From positions 19,731,001 through 19,795,000 of the forward strand of contig JALJCS010000010.1 of NCBI GenBank assembly GCA_023055355.1: a stretch of 64,000 nt of DNA, in the 5' to 3' direction. Position 1 is the stretch's first letter. Each line of letters starts with the position of its first letter. The DNA comes from Agelaius tricolor. Taxonomy: Eukaryota > Chordata > Aves > Passeriformes > Icteridae. A model generated the notes under the pieces. The model searched no databases. It saw only the letters and a list, made by a program, of their open reading frames with translations, and had not been told where the DNA came from. Both the position numbers and the translations under genes were made by a program. Positions 13,332 through 27,500 of the stretch are shown piece by piece.

Positions 13332-15481
13332 AAAGTTTCTGTAAAGAACAGCTGTGCAGAGACCTGTTCATGGGCTGCTGAGCATCAGCAGTGTGGGCTG
13401 GAGCAGTCCAAGGCAGCCCCCAGCCAGCTGGCCAGGTCATTGTGCTCACAGAAATACCCAGGGCTGGGGTTCTTCACCACCACCACTTTCTGCACTTCCA
13501 AGAACTGACACAATGGCAGAGACAAGATCATCCTCCAGGGATTTTTTTCCCACAAAAGGCTATGTAGCTGTTCACTTTAAGAAGCTTTAGGGAGCCTGAT
13601 AGGATATGGAGAATGCTAAATGTTGAATGTCATGCTGGTTACCAAGCACCCTGAGCAGTTTACCTCTCTCGTTTATAACATGTGCTTTTACTCTGCACTC
13701 AGAAAAATTCTGGAGAAAACGAGAAGTTTTGATTTAGGGACTATAAAGCTTTCTGAATGGAATGACATATTTGGAAAATAAGTGGTACAAATAACGAAGT
13801 ACCTGCTCCAACTATTATGCACAATTTCTATTGCTTTATTACAGCTTCTAAAATGGTAAATTCAGGTATGCACTGATTTTCATTGATATTTGTATGTTTT
13901 TAGGCTATAGAGGGATAATTCTATTTTATATCAGTGTAGATGCTCACAATTTCAGATAAAAGAAGGAATCACTCACTTCATGGCTTGTGTCCCGGGTTTA
14001 GTCCCTTGCAATTATTTGAAGCCACCCAATAACTATTGCATAAACAGCAGGGTGTTGAAACTGGTCACAAAGAGTGCTAGCTATACTGAAAGGTGTATTT
14101 CAATGCTCTTTGTGGGGAAAGTACTTTATAAATAGGCTTTGCCTTTGAATAACTGTGACTTTGCAAGTGGACAGTGAATTGAATACTCTTAACAAACAAA
14201 GCTCAATTTATTAGGCTTCTAGTATAATCTGAAGAATTTTTAAGACTAATACGGCTACTGCAGAGTTGTCTTTTGACATAGTATGTTTTGAAATTATACT
14301 CACACTATTGAAGTTCTGTTTAGCAGGTAAGATGACAAAAGTTCATTTATCCCCAAATTCCCCTCTCGTATACCGATAACACGTCTCATAATTCTGGGTT
14401 CTTGTACAATGACAGAGAGCCTCTTAGCACACGGTGCATAGGTATACCTGTTCGTGTAGTAAATTACATTATAGTCTCAAGTCAAAGCAAACTCCTTTTG
14501 CATCATTTTTCTCTTCCATGCTCAGGGCACCCTGACAAGTGTCACTGACAAGCAAACAGGAGGACGTGGGAAGGAGCTTGGGAAACCTGTGCCCTGTATG
14601 CAGGCCAAGAGAATTGCTGTTTTTAAATTGAATCTGGGATTTTTATTTGGAGGGAAATTGCAAACAGGAACAATTCTACTCTAGAAATGATCAAAATACC
14701 TAGTTCTGATAAACTTGGCAGATAGACTTGCTTCCAAAACAGTCATTGTTCTTATAGGTGAGATTGCTGTCCACTTGTTTTCCAAGCTTAGTTTCTGAGA
14801 TCTCTGTGTACTCACCTTTGGGCTGCATAGCAGACTGGGCTTACCAGGTGCTGAGAAACTGGCAATGAGAAAAAGAAAATTGAAACTTTCCTGAGGGGTG
14901 TTTTTATTTTAGTTGAAATTGCTTATATTTACAGAAATGTACAGATTTTTTTGCCAACTTTGCTGAACAGCTTTCTTTAGTCTTCTACTTGTCACATTCC
15001 AGAACAGAATAATATTAAATCGGGTGTAATATTTTTGTGTTTGTCAGTTGGGGTTTTGCTGGGTTTTTCTCTATTTTTTTTTTCTTTTTCTATATTGTGC
15101 TAGCCAGCAAACCTGCCACTGACAAGGCAACTGGTCTGCTCTAACTGGTCTATGTACTGAGAGTCCCAGCTTATATCTATAACATAGTGTCTTATAAATA
15201 CCAGGATTTTAAATGCCTGGAATTCTTTTCTATAAAGCACTCTTTTCTGGCTTATTCTGTGGTGCCACTGAGAATATAGAACAAGATTGTGCTTGAAATT
15301 GTTGATGGTTTTTGTCAGTTCCATCTATATATGAGTTTGCATTCCATAATTATAGTCTATATAAATTGTTTCATTTTGCACAGAGTAAAGGGTACTAGGT
15401 GCTAAAATAAAGTGATGTGTGTGTTTGTTATAATAGGATGTTCTTTTCTCATTTCACTTACACATGTATAATACTTTTTAG

Positions 15482-15540
15482 GTATGGGAAAATTGTATCC
15501 ACGAAGGCTATTTTGGACAAGACTACAAACAAATGCAAAG
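15482..15540 (+). CDS. RBMS1: RBMS1 coding exon (exon 3 by human numbering): RRM1 beta2-beta3
   Basis: The exon is 59 nt. Its first base is the third base of a proline codon, then it reads [19 protein letters not shown] and ends with the first base of a glycine codon. The acceptor is TTTTTAG at 15475-15481, and the donor is AAAG followed by GTATGTATAT at 15541. It encodes the middle of RRM1, directly before RNP1. The acceptor is followed at once by GTATGG, so the exon's own 5' end looks like a splice donor. The border is the only AG that keeps the frame. Confidence 0.97.
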
Positions 15541-18500
15541 GTATGTATATTTTCCTTTATACTGTGTTCCCCTGAAAGTCATAACTGATTCTATAAAGTG
15601 CATTAATGTTGTATTTTAAGTTCATTTTACCTTTGTTGGTTTGGTTTGGGGTTTTTTCCCATTCTTGCTCCTAAATGAGTTTCATTCTTGCTGGTGGTTG
15701 GTGTATACAATGCATTTGCCTCCAGTGGAGCTGGCAGACAGCCGGTGTTGGTGGCGCAGCCAAGGCAGAGTGAAGCTGACATGCACAGTGCTGGCTGGCA
15801 GCTCGCCTCTATTTTAAAAACAAAAATGGAGTTAAAAGCAGCTTTTCCCCTTTTGCCTGGAGAAACTAGGGAAGCTTGCAGATGACCATTCAACTATACT
15901 AAGCATCTTAAAAAATTATACATTGTGGAAATAAGCTCCATTGATTAGTGTAGCTTGAAGCAGCACTTAATTACATGTTCCAGTACTCTAATTGTGTTTT
16001 GTTATGTTCTATTGAATGTATTGGGAGCAAAGAGAGGGTTCATTTTCAATGAAGTAATTGCAGCTGGAAAAAAAAATTAGAACTCCTCTAGATAAGCTGA
16101 ATGTATCAGTTCATGGGTTTTCATCGCTCACTGCAATTGCAGTGATTCAGATCCCAGCATGTTTGTGGTGGGAGAAGGTGTGGTAGCAGACACTGAAATA
16201 CCAGAATTCAGACTTTAATTTTTTACAATTAGGAGATAATTTTTGAGCAAAGTGAAATATTAAGTCAGCTGATTAAGCAGTGTTAATATGCATAATGCCC
16301 ATGAATGAGCAGAAAGCTGATAGACAGAAGGAGGAGAGTCCATTATTAATTAAGACAAAGCTTTTGTGCAGAACTTGGAACCAGTGCAAGGACATAGCTT
16401 CTCAACTCCCCATCTTAAGCAAATTGAAGAGGCACTGACAGTTCAGAAACTGAAATTTCTAGAAAATTTTTTCTTAGCTTGTATGCAGATGTCATTGTGA
16501 CTAGGAAAGAGGAGGTGTCCTTTGCAATTATTTTAATTAGTTAATGCATATGATTGCAGTTAACAGATTTAGTCTGTCCATTTTGTCAGTTCCTGAAGTG
16601 TCCAGTAGGCCTTTCAGTGATACAGAAATTCACACATTAATTCTTTAAGAGATTTAAGATGATTTTTTTCAATAGAGAATTTAAATCTCACTGATGAGAA
16701 GTGGTAGCTAACAGCCTGTTGTGACAGTACACTGCAAGGTAAGGCTCCAGGGAGGCTCACTGTGTGTTGCTGAAATTGCAATGGGAACACAAGTAGGCAG
16801 AATGTAAATATCTAACTGGAATTTAACCAAAAGATTGACAGCATCTCTGGCTTTTGCCAAAAAATACACTCTGGGGTTTAAACTAACTGGAACAGTGAGT
16901 AATTGAGTTTCTCTATCATCTGGAAGGTGGCAAAGGCAGCTTTGATGGCATGCTTGGTGTCAGTATGTAACTTTATCTGTATTACACCTGGCAGTGTGTT
17001 GGTGATAACCCAGGCTGCCATGGGTGTGGAGAGCCAGTTTGGGGTATGGGAAGTTAGTCTTGCCTTGGCAGCACAAAACTTGATATGAACTAATTCACTT
17101 TGTTTCATGTCAGGATTTAACAATCCACACCACCACGTGTTACACAAAACAATATGCTGCTTTCTTCAGCTTCTTGGCAGCATAAATAAGCTTGCAGTGA
17201 TGTACAAGGACGCTTGAGTTGTTTTTCCCAAGTTAAGAGCTTTAAAGCTTGTCCTGTTCTAACATTAGACAACCTTTTCTCAGTATAGATATATTGTAAG
17301 AGGATTGTAATATATTTTGAAGAAATGTTTCCATTTTCTACTCCTCCAGAGGTTATTTCATTGTTGGGTTTTTTGTTTGCTTTCTTTTACCCCAACTTTA
17401 ACTCTGGAAAGGGGTTTTATTAATACTTGGGCAGCTCACTGGTGGAAAAGAGGGGGATTGGAAAATGCATAATGAGGTTTGCAATAACATCTAGTGGAAG
17501 TAGCTTCCAAACTCTGACTGCCTCGTGGTGAGCCTTGAGCCTCCAATTCCCAGGCTGGATTAAAAATCCCAGCCTGTAAGGCCAGTGTCTGTTAAGGCCA
17601 AGATGTATTGCAATTTGGGCATCCTGGAATCCCTTAGTTACATGTTCTTGTTCAGAATAAGAAAAGAGTTTATTTCAAATATAATTTGTTTCAATTTGTT
17701 TCAATTGATGTTGAGCTTATTTTAATATTTAAAGATTGCATTGTATGGCATAGAAAATGCTTTCTGGCCAGTTTTTCACATTCTTTCAATAATAGGAAAA
17801 ACCATTTGGTTTCACTGAAGATGGGTTTTCACTCACTTTTAAATTTAACTGTCTTTTATGTATACACAGTGAGATAAGTAATTTACCAAAAATTGGGTAG
17901 ATGGGTGTCTTTTAAACTAAATTCCTCTCCTGAAAAATTTGAATAAACAAAAAGTAACTTACAGACTTACTTGTCATTTATTCAAACTGCAATAAGAATT
18001 TACTTCAGAAAAATTAATAGATGATGCTTTATTTGGTGATCTCTGAAATAATCTGGTGTTAGAAGTTACGTACCAGATAACAGAAGGCAAAGCACTGCAC
18101 TGCTTGTTAGCAATTTGGCCAAAATTCTCATAATGAGTGGACATGGAAATGGATTTGTTCCACTAGTTCAAGATTCAAGAACTTTTCTAGGTTTTTCTTT
18201 TTTTGAGGGGGGGAAGGCGACACTGCATGAAGACCTGGAGTTCAAATTGTCCCTGTTGAACAACAAGAAAATTGTATTAAATAACCATGCCAGTAGCATG
18301 GCTGTTGGCTGTGAAGTGTTTGTTTGTAAGCTGGTTGCTGTCTTGCTAACAAAATGATGTTTTCTCTTTCAGGTTATGGTTTTGTTGACTTTGACAGCCC
18401 AGCAGCTGCTCAGAAGGCGGTTTCTGCTTTAAAGGCCAGTGGAGTCCAAGCACAGATGGCAAAGGTGAGTTAGAATAACCAGCTAATTCTTGCAATGGGT

Positions 18501-21500
18501 TGTGAAGATGAACAAGCTTGTACAGTGGCACAACAGGGGCAGTGTGGAGTTTCCAGCTGCAGGGCCCTTTACAGAGAGCACAATCCTCAAGCCATGTAAT
18601 CATTAAGGTAACAAAATGGAGATTTTTGTCTGCCACATCCCAAATAATCTCAACTAAATAAATAAAGAAGCATGAAATTGTAAAGTCTTCAAACTGATCT
18701 CATTGCATTTATCAATTTATTCATAATAGTCTTTTCCATTGGCTTCATCAAACAAAAATTTAGCAATGGTTTGTAAAAACTACAGCAGGCTTAATGAATT
18801 GGTTCATGCACAAAGATATGAAAGGTTTAATAGATTGTCTGTTACTGAGGTTAGAAATCTTAAGATTTAGGAATTAATTTTTAAGTATATCATGGCAAAA
18901 TTTAACCTTTCAACTTTTTTTTCAGCCCTTCTGGTATATTATCTGCTAATATAAATAAAATTTGAATCTGAGCATTCATGATAGATACTTTGAAATTCTT
19001 AGCCAGCTCTTGGCTGACCTACTTTTGCATCAAGGCAAACCCAGGAATTATTAAAAAAATGCAGAATGAAAGCTATCTTATTTTTCTCTAATTTTTAATG
19101 AACCTTGCCTCTGAACCAGCTTATTAGCCAGATGTGATCTTCAGAGTATCTTCAGTGCTCTTTTATGAAGTTAGGGAGATGATACTTTAGTAATGATACT
19201 GTCATTCATTCTTGTTGGGTCAGATGGCCTGGTTCCAAAAGAGAGCCATAAACACCTCCACAGATTTGTTAACTAAAAAAAATATTACCGGTATAATCTG
19301 TTGATAGAATTCTGGTACCTCTTAAAGCAAATTTGTTTTCAGTTAGAAAATTATATACTAATTTAAAAAACTTAAAATCTAGTAATCTCAGAGGCTTTTT
19401 TATTAAAATAGTCTGCTAAAAATCTAGCAAATCTTTTATAGTTATCCACTAGGTACAGATTTTTTTCAGATGAGATATTTTCCACAGCTTCTCAGCTAAA
19501 GAGAACAGTTAAGCTAACAACATAAATGTCTTTGGATGGATTCCAGGGCAACAAAATGGAAACCATATGTTTCATACTTAATGCGTGTTTCATTACAGCC
19601 ATGACACAAACATACATGCTTACTGGAAAACACTTTGGTTTTTTCCTTTTACAAGGTTTTATGTATGCTTAATAAAGGCCATTTATTAAATCTTTAGGTT
19701 TTAGGTGATCACTTTAAAATATACCCCAGATCTTTTAGAGTTCTGTCTGCCATCTTATGAATATGATATCTAGGTAGGAGGGCCAAAAAGAGATTTTGAA
19801 GTAATGTAAATTCATTTTCTTAATGAACTTTGATGTCTGATTTAATTGTTTTCTTGAGTAGATGGAGAAGCTCTAATAATTAACTAGTAACCCAATGAAC
19901 AGTTTCTTAATCTCTTTTACAGTATATATTTCTGACTTGTTTCCTCTGACAGTTGCAAGATCGGTAATATTTCTTTTTGGTAGCATTAATGAAATAATGT
20001 GCATCAAAATATCCCAAAGGTTTGGGTATTTTTCTGACCCTGTGTCAAGCTTGATGACCTGTGGGAAACCTGCAACTATGAGGTTTGCATTCCAGTGAAA
20101 CTTCTTCTGCTTCTTAATACAGAGAGAATGTTTGAATTAAAAAGACCACCCCCAAAACCAGCCCAATGAACAGTACCACCACAAACAGCCACTAGTGACT
20201 ATGAGTTTGAGTGCTTTGATTTTTGTCTGTTTTGAGCCATTGGATTTTTTTTTTTCCCCTGGGCAATGCTGCTCTCCTTTTGTCTGAAAAATCCTATCTC
20301 TACTTAGATGCTCCAGTCTGGGAATGGCCAGTCACAGTTGCTTTGGCAAGATTAGCAAATCACACCCTTCACATGCACGACACTCTGAAAGTTTGTGTTT
20401 GTGTGTTTAGTATTTTATCCTTTTGCACGTGACCCACCTGTGCCATGGGTGGTGGTCCTGCAGAGACACTGCTTCAGGCTTAAGCCTGAGTGTCACAGAG
20501 AAGGATTTGAGGCGTTTCCTGCCTGTCTGGGCAATCGATTTCCTTACTGACCACCACAGCTGCTGCAGTTTCAAAGAGGAAATCCATGCCTGTTGGGGTG
20601 ATTTATTCATGGGAAGGTGTTGTAATTACTCTGTGCCCAGGGTGTGAGGAGCAGCACAGCTCCTCAGTGCTCTCACCCTCCCCCCAGACGAGGTTCCTGA
20701 CCCACAGCAGCTGAACAGGGAGGAAAATGTTCTTGCTGGAGCTTTGTTCTGACTCTGGCTGCCATAAAGTCCTTTTTGCAGTGTCCTGCTGTAGCTCTAG
20801 GTCAGTGAGATAAAATCTACACACGTCAGCAAGTTCATCTGCAAATACTGCTTTAGTGGAAGTGGTTCTGATTTTTATATATTAAAATTTTTGCTGTTTT
20901 GTAGAGGTAACTTCAAATTTAAGTTATATTATTTTAAAAATATTAAATTATTATCATTATCATTATTATCCTATCCATGGGGTAAAATCATGCTGTATTT
21001 GGCAGTCTGCTTCCCAGTTGATCTGAGTTGAAAAAAATCCCACTTGCTATATTTTGCTACTGCTGAGCAGAGTGGGAAGGACCAAGGCCCGAGATACAGC
21101 TTCAGGCCAAATCCTGCCCAATCTGTTCTGGGGGTCACTGTCGGTGGAGAAGTGGCCATCACTCAGGAGATGCCACAATAATGGAACCCTGTGTCATTTC
21201 ATTGCTCATGAAATACTATGTCTTCAGCTGTTCTGCTTTTTCTGAGATCTGAATTGGGAATCCTTGGCTGAGACAAAGCAGCCTGGTAGAGTTTTCCTTT
21301 CTGCTGGTTACCAGTGTCTTCTGGTCACTGCTGAAACAAATGCTTCCCATATTTCCTTTTGGTCAGAAAATGTGGCTAAGACCTCGCATAAGATGATAAT
21401 TGCATAGCCAGGGGATGGAAATTGAAAATGGATTTAACAAGCTCTTGCCCCTCTCCTCTCTTCCACTTGAGTATTGCTAGTGGTAAGTCCATCTTTTTCA

Positions 21501-24500
21501 GGATATGTAAGTAGCTGTAGAAGGGGATCAGATGATGTGAGCTCTACTGTAGCCAGCTTGTTTCAGGATCCACCAGTACAAACCAGCAGATTATCTCTTA
21601 TTCAACAGATCAAATACATGTCTTGCAAGACTAGTGTTATTTCTAAACTAGTTAGTAACTGTCCAATTTTTATTCTAATTCCTTTTAATTGATCAAAATT
21701 TCTTTTCTTAGTTTCTATGTTCTTGCTCCCAGAGGAGTGATTATAAACCAAGAATTTTAAGTTCAAAAGCTGTGACTTTGTAGAGCCAAGCAGTCTTAGG
21801 TAAGATTAGTAGTAGTATTGAAAGCTCTGACAATTATGTTTGTTAGAAAAGTTGTGGTTGCTGTCAGAGTGGTTCTTCTGAGAACCCTCTTCTCTTCCCT
21901 GCACCCACAAGTAAAAGTGAGATAGCTCTAGGTTTCTAATTATTCAGAGTGGGCAGAAAGGGACTTTGTTATAGGAAAATAGATGCACACAGAAAATCAA
22001 CTATACATTGGCATTTTGAATGGAGATTTAACATATTTAGACTGTTTAAGGATGTTTTAGAAATGGTGAGGTATAAATGCTATGGAGATATCAGACACCT
22101 AAATTCTCATAGGCTTTTAACTTTGAGGTTAACGTAAAGCATCCAAGTCACTGCTCAGACCAAGTTCTGTCTCATCAAATGGTGTTAACTGAATTCAACT
22201 GTAGCTACTAAAGCAACTGTTTCAAATGGAAAGTTGATTAATTCTTACTTTCTGGATGTAAACTAATGTATAAACAAAAAAGGTAAAAAAGAGCTACCAA
22301 GAACGGTTAATAAAACCCACAGTTCTTCTCATCTTTCTGTCTAGCAAACTTAAGACAGGAAGAGAGTCATTGTGTTTGCAGCCCAGATAAAGTCAGCAAG
22401 AGAATATCTAAATTATACTGACAGCAATGTAGAGCTGCACAAGCCAGCTAGAACAGCAGTGTGGCTCAGACTTCACTGAGTGTTAACTCCTTCCTGGCAT
22501 TTGTACAACCAGATTGTCCATCTCCTGGTAGGTTGACAGATTTCTGAGATAATAGTGAAAGGCTTATATCTACATAAGGAATGACTGCTTTTTGCAAAGA
22601 GCTTGCAATGTACTTTAGGCATCACAAGAAGTATTAATGGACATTCTCACAATAGAACTTCAACCATGTGTTTAAAATCAGTGTAGTCTTTAAAATTGTT
22701 TAGGCCCTCCAAGTCCAACACAGTTGTGATGGACTCAATGACCCTGATTCCCTACATTTTGTTTTTGAAGACCTTGTCTTCTCCTGTCTCTTCAATTCTC
22801 TCTCTCCTCGTGAGATTTGTAGTTCTATATGTACAACTTCACTATAAGATAGTCAAGATAATTTATGACTTAAATGGTTGATATTCATTATTTTCCAGTT
22901 TTTGTTTTCCTGGTTTTTTTCCCTATGGAAGGATAAAGTTACCTTTAGAAAACATATACAACTTACAATAGAAGCCATGAAACTAGTCCACAGACATGGA
23001 AGATTTCTGTGGTCAGTGAGACTTGTTAATTTGAGCCAAGGAATGCTGTTCTATGTACTAATGTGCATTTTTGTGGGAAGACTCACTGTTTATCCATTCA
23101 GAAGATTTCCCCAGAGTTGCACATTTTTAGGACTTAGGACTTCAGATTCATAATGTTACAATTTCCTTCTCCTTAAAGTCTTCGCTTCCACTGACACAAT
23201 GAAGTGTGGTCCTGATTATTTGTATTAGCTCTCACATTAATTTATCACTAAATACTTTCAAATATTTTAAGCTTGTGCAAAAAATTAGGACCATTTAAAA
23301 AAATGTTTCTTATTTGAATTGTGTCAGAATAACAATGTGCTGACAATGTAAAGGATGTTCTCCCATCAGGTACTGACTTCCACCGCTCTTAAGACACATT
23401 TTGTGTTTTCTGGAGTGGTCTACAGGCCCTCAAAGCATCAGATCAAATTCTGAAACTTGTTATTTGGGGGTGGGTTTTAGCTTATGATGAATATGAGCCC
23501 ATTGTGTGAGTTCATGTTGATCCTGTGGAGCACAGAGATGACCTGAATTTGCAACCTTAATATTTTTCACTCAAAGGTTACTAAGGCAGAATTGTGATGT
23601 ACACTCCATGTGCAGGTAGCTTTATCTTTCTTTCCTAAGCTCTCATACTTTAAACTTACCCTAGGTGACTTTTTTCCCAAGTGTATTTGGAAAAGATGAA
23701 TTGTCACATCATATAAAGTGTGAACTTTGGGAGGGAAAAGCTGCTTAGCTGCTTGTCCTCATCTCTGTAAGAGAAATCAAGGCTTTTCCACAGCTTATAG
23801 GCAAAATGTATTGAAGACAGCTCTTCCTTCATGTTGCTGATGAAGAGCATGGTTTTAAATGAGCAAAAATGAGAAACAGCTAACTTTTTTGAGGTTCAGT
23901 AATGTATTGCTTATAGTACTTGTCTTCACTGTGACAACCTTCTGGAGAAATAAATCAGTTTTCATTCCTATAGAGCAAAGTAAGAAAAATAGTTTAGGTT
24001 ACCATGGTAGCTAGAGCACTTAATCTAACTGGAGAAGGTAGGTATGTTGCAATTTTTTTATTCTGCATCTGGGCTTCTGAATGCCAAAGAACAGATGACA
24101 GGCAAACTGGAGCTAATTCAAGCAGATTTCTACAGCAGTTTTTAGCAACTGTCTTGAAAAGTTTTCTTTTTATCTGGTTTGTAGTACTTCTTGTAGATAA
24201 TAGCATTAAATCTTACTGTAACAGATTTTAAATAAATATAATAAATTTTTCTCCTTATAATTGTAAAAATTCTTAAAAGTCATTATAAAATAAATTGAAT
24301 GTAAGCCAAATTTTGCTTACCTGGGAGCCACATGACTATCACTTCAGGACTTGCAAGTGCTCTATTTAGAGTTAACAAACACTTGCCTTGAGTAAAGAGC
24401 TTCAGCCCACAAAAGTCTTATCTCAGTTGCTAAGTTATGCTGTGGCTTGCTCTGACAAGGGTCTGGTGCCTTCTTTTGAGCTGTGGTGGGCTCATTCAGG

Positions 24501-27500
24501 GCTCCCAAGGGACACCTTCATGCCCTTCTAGCAAAGGGAAAGCAAAATCACTGAGAAATAAAAAAAGAATGTATTCATGAAGTGATAGATTGATCACAAA
24601 GCTTATTGCAATTAAATTCTTCTTAATACAGATGTGCCTGTAAAAATAAATTTGAATGTTTAGTGTATTAATCATATGCAGTTCTGGAGAACAAGTGAAG
24701 ATTATGGTAGTGATTTTTCCCTGAATTGTGTTGTTAACAGTCTGTGGTTAGACAGCATTAAAACTGTGGCTAAAACAGACATATTTCAGTGAGACACTGG
24801 CCAATTGTAAATTTTGAAGTAGTATCTATATGAAGGCAGACAAGCATTTAATCCCTTCCCTATCAGGCAGAGGATCTTCCTTGCTGTGAGCAGTGCCTAG
24901 TCACATGTTTCTGAATGGCTATCTGTTCACTCTGACCTTACACACAGCAACACAAAACAGATGTCCTTGCCTTTTGCCAAGTTTCTTGCTTGCAATTTAG
25001 GAACAATTCCACACGCACAGGGAGGTTTTTGTTAATTTCTTTCAGATGATGTAGAGCACTTCACATTATGTAGGAATCCTGATCAGAAATAAATATTAAC
25101 AGTTGATCATTCCTGTCATTTTTGTAAGAAATGCTGTATCTTATGATCTTTGGGAGCTCTTTGGGAAAAAGCAGCATGTTACTCTGCAAGAGCTCTGCTC
25201 TCCATCTTTATATTGTTACATTCTGGTAGAGAAGTTCAGGAGACATAGCTGAAGGTGTTTGGAGAGAAAAGACTGATAGAAACTTGCATTGCTGAAAACA
25301 AGACTTGCTAGTTTTCTCAGTAATATGGAAACTTACAGTAGCCCAGAAATTCCCTGATGTTGCCCATAATCTGAAAATGCTGAGCAATTCCAGCATCTTT
25401 CAGGATCTGCTGAAGGTTCTGTTAAATAAGGAAAACCCTGCATGAAATATGAAGACACTCAAATTAAGCAGTTTTCCTAAATTGTATAGAATTCTAAAAA
25501 ATATTATATTCAGTAGATTATATGTTAATGGAGGCTTGCTGCCCAAAATTAGGGAACTTCCCACTGACTTTAGTAAATCTTTTTGATGATTTCCATACAA
25601 TAATGCAAATAATTTCAAGATATTTAAGGTATATAAAGGAAAAGTGGCTTATAAAATCATGGATTTTAAACAGAGGAACACCTACCTTTAAATCCTAAGA
25701 ATTATTACAGTGTATAGGCAAGGTCTGAGCTATGTTGGAAGGTATTTTTGCTGGTTTCACTTTTTTTTTTCTTAATTCCAGAAGAGGAATTAAAAACTCA
25801 TGTGTCAAAGGAATTATTTTTCTCTTCTGAGACTGAATAGTAATAGCACTGTGAATTAAGCAATGGTGAGAGAGGTTTTGGTAAGGGAAAAACTCACAGA
25901 ACTTCAAGTATTAAACTCCTGCTTGCCAGAGAGAGAGAGAGAGGGATGACTTAAATAGTTTGTCTTTCTCCTAACTTCCTGAGTTTTAACTGTTAACCTG
26001 TAACCATTTTCCATGACAAAAAAAAATGTATAAAGGCAGACATCTGTTTGTGCAGTGCCTTCTGTGTAAGATAGCACAGACATGGAAGGAGAATCCTAGT
26101 TGTGGCTGCTATTTGGAAGTCAGCTAGGAAACCCAAGGGGAAGGAGCTAACTTGCTGCTTACAGTCTCCCAAAATGTACCCAGATATCTGTTTCAAGGTT
26201 TAATAGCCTTCTGGACATGACAGGAGCTGCATGGTGAAGCAAGTTATGCAAAGGAAGAGAGAAGGTGTTTTGCACAATAATTGGTATAAATCTTCCAGTA
26301 TCAAACTATATAAAATTCCAAATACACTCTTTAAAAAGTTCAGTCTTGCTTTGCATCTATGCCAACAGTAGTAAGGGTTGCAAATGAGTGTTGTAAATGA
26401 GCCCTTTTGTGAATCAGTGGCTGTCTCTTTCTTTTCTTGAAAAGTGAAGAAGTGGATTAAATTAATCTGTCCTGACCTAGTTGGACTTGCTGATCTTTAT
26501 GGGTCCCTTCCAACTTGAGCTATTCTGTGGCTCTGTGATTTATCCTTATAGCTGAACTGCAGGGTGGTCATGGGTTTGCACCTGCAGTGCAGATGCCACC
26601 TCAATGCACTGTGGAATGTGTTGTTGGCATTTCAACTATTTTGCTGGAAGAATTACAGATGGAAGAAATTTCAAGTTGTATTCCAGGATTTCTGTGAGAC
26701 ATCCTCATCTGTTGGCAGCTTCTTTGCTTTTTGTTTCCCTCCTTTGCCTTCCATCTTTATCAGTCCTAGCTATGGACATGTGTAGAAGTATCTTCAAACT
26801 CCCCTTCGTCTGCTGTGGTTGGGGTGTTCCATCAAAGAATCAAACCAGAAGTAACTGAAACCCTGGGAGTATTCAGGCTGAACTAGACTGATGTGGAGAT
26901 AGGGTCAGGAAAACAGAAGTCATTTCCAGTCAGCCATTCAGCATGTACTTGACCAAACCCCAATCATTAATAATGCAAAATACAGATTGTTTCATGGGCC
27001 ACAAGTAAAATTTTTCCATCACAAAATGCTTTCTGTTCAGAGAAAACAATTTCCTTAGAACAATTTCCTCAGATGCACTTCTTTTTTCTCTTTTTTCCCC
27101 AAGAGCTTTGTAATGTGGGTTAGTGGTGAAGTTGCTCATATTCTTCCAAAGTGCAGCCTTGCCTTCCCTAGCAGTAGTGTTACATGATTTTGTGGCAGGA
27201 GTTTTCTCTGGGAGGTGGGTAAGTACAAGTATCTAATGCCCAGCGTGTGCAGGGAATGGCAGCAGGTCCTTGTGCCCCTTTTGGCAGGAAAAGTTCATGG
27301 TCTCGTGCCAGGATATAGTGCCAGGATAATGTGGGAGTCTGGTAAGCCCTGGGCTGCCACAGGAGCCTGAGAGAAGGGGAGTGAGCTCTACTTACTTACC
27401 TGAACAGGTTCTCTGAGTTTCTGCCTTGACTGAATTTCTCTGCTGGGTTATTCTGAACGTAAACTTTGCTTGCTTGCTTGCTTGGTTTTTGTTCTTTTGT

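Larger units (their letters stand above)
1..15481 (+). other. RBMS1: RBMS1 intron upstream of the first visible exon (partial)
   Basis: This AT-rich, CpG-poor sequence ends in the acceptor AG at 15480-15481. I looked for the exon encoding the start of RRM1 (an LYIRGLP-like RNP2) and did not find it, so it should lie upstream of the window. Contents that can be named are a 22-bp tandem duplication near 4.2 kb, a 25-A run at 7409, a 27-bp duplication at 7.9 kb, a small AT-rich hairpin at 8.97 kb and a protein-like, stop-interrupted stretch at 9.5-10.2 kb. There is also a minus-strand open frame at 13.1-13.3 kb. The rest shows nothing recognisable. Confidence 0.85.

Noticed and set aside
1..15481. 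Search for the RBMS1 exon encoding the start of RRM1 (LYIRGLP)
   Set aside because: No matching coding segment with splice sites was seen, so the exon is placed upstream of the window.
16878..17147. 90-codon minus-strand frame with peptide-like sequence
   Set aside because: It starts at TTG, has no recognised family, and its neighbouring frames are equally plausible. Too weak to list as a gene fragment.
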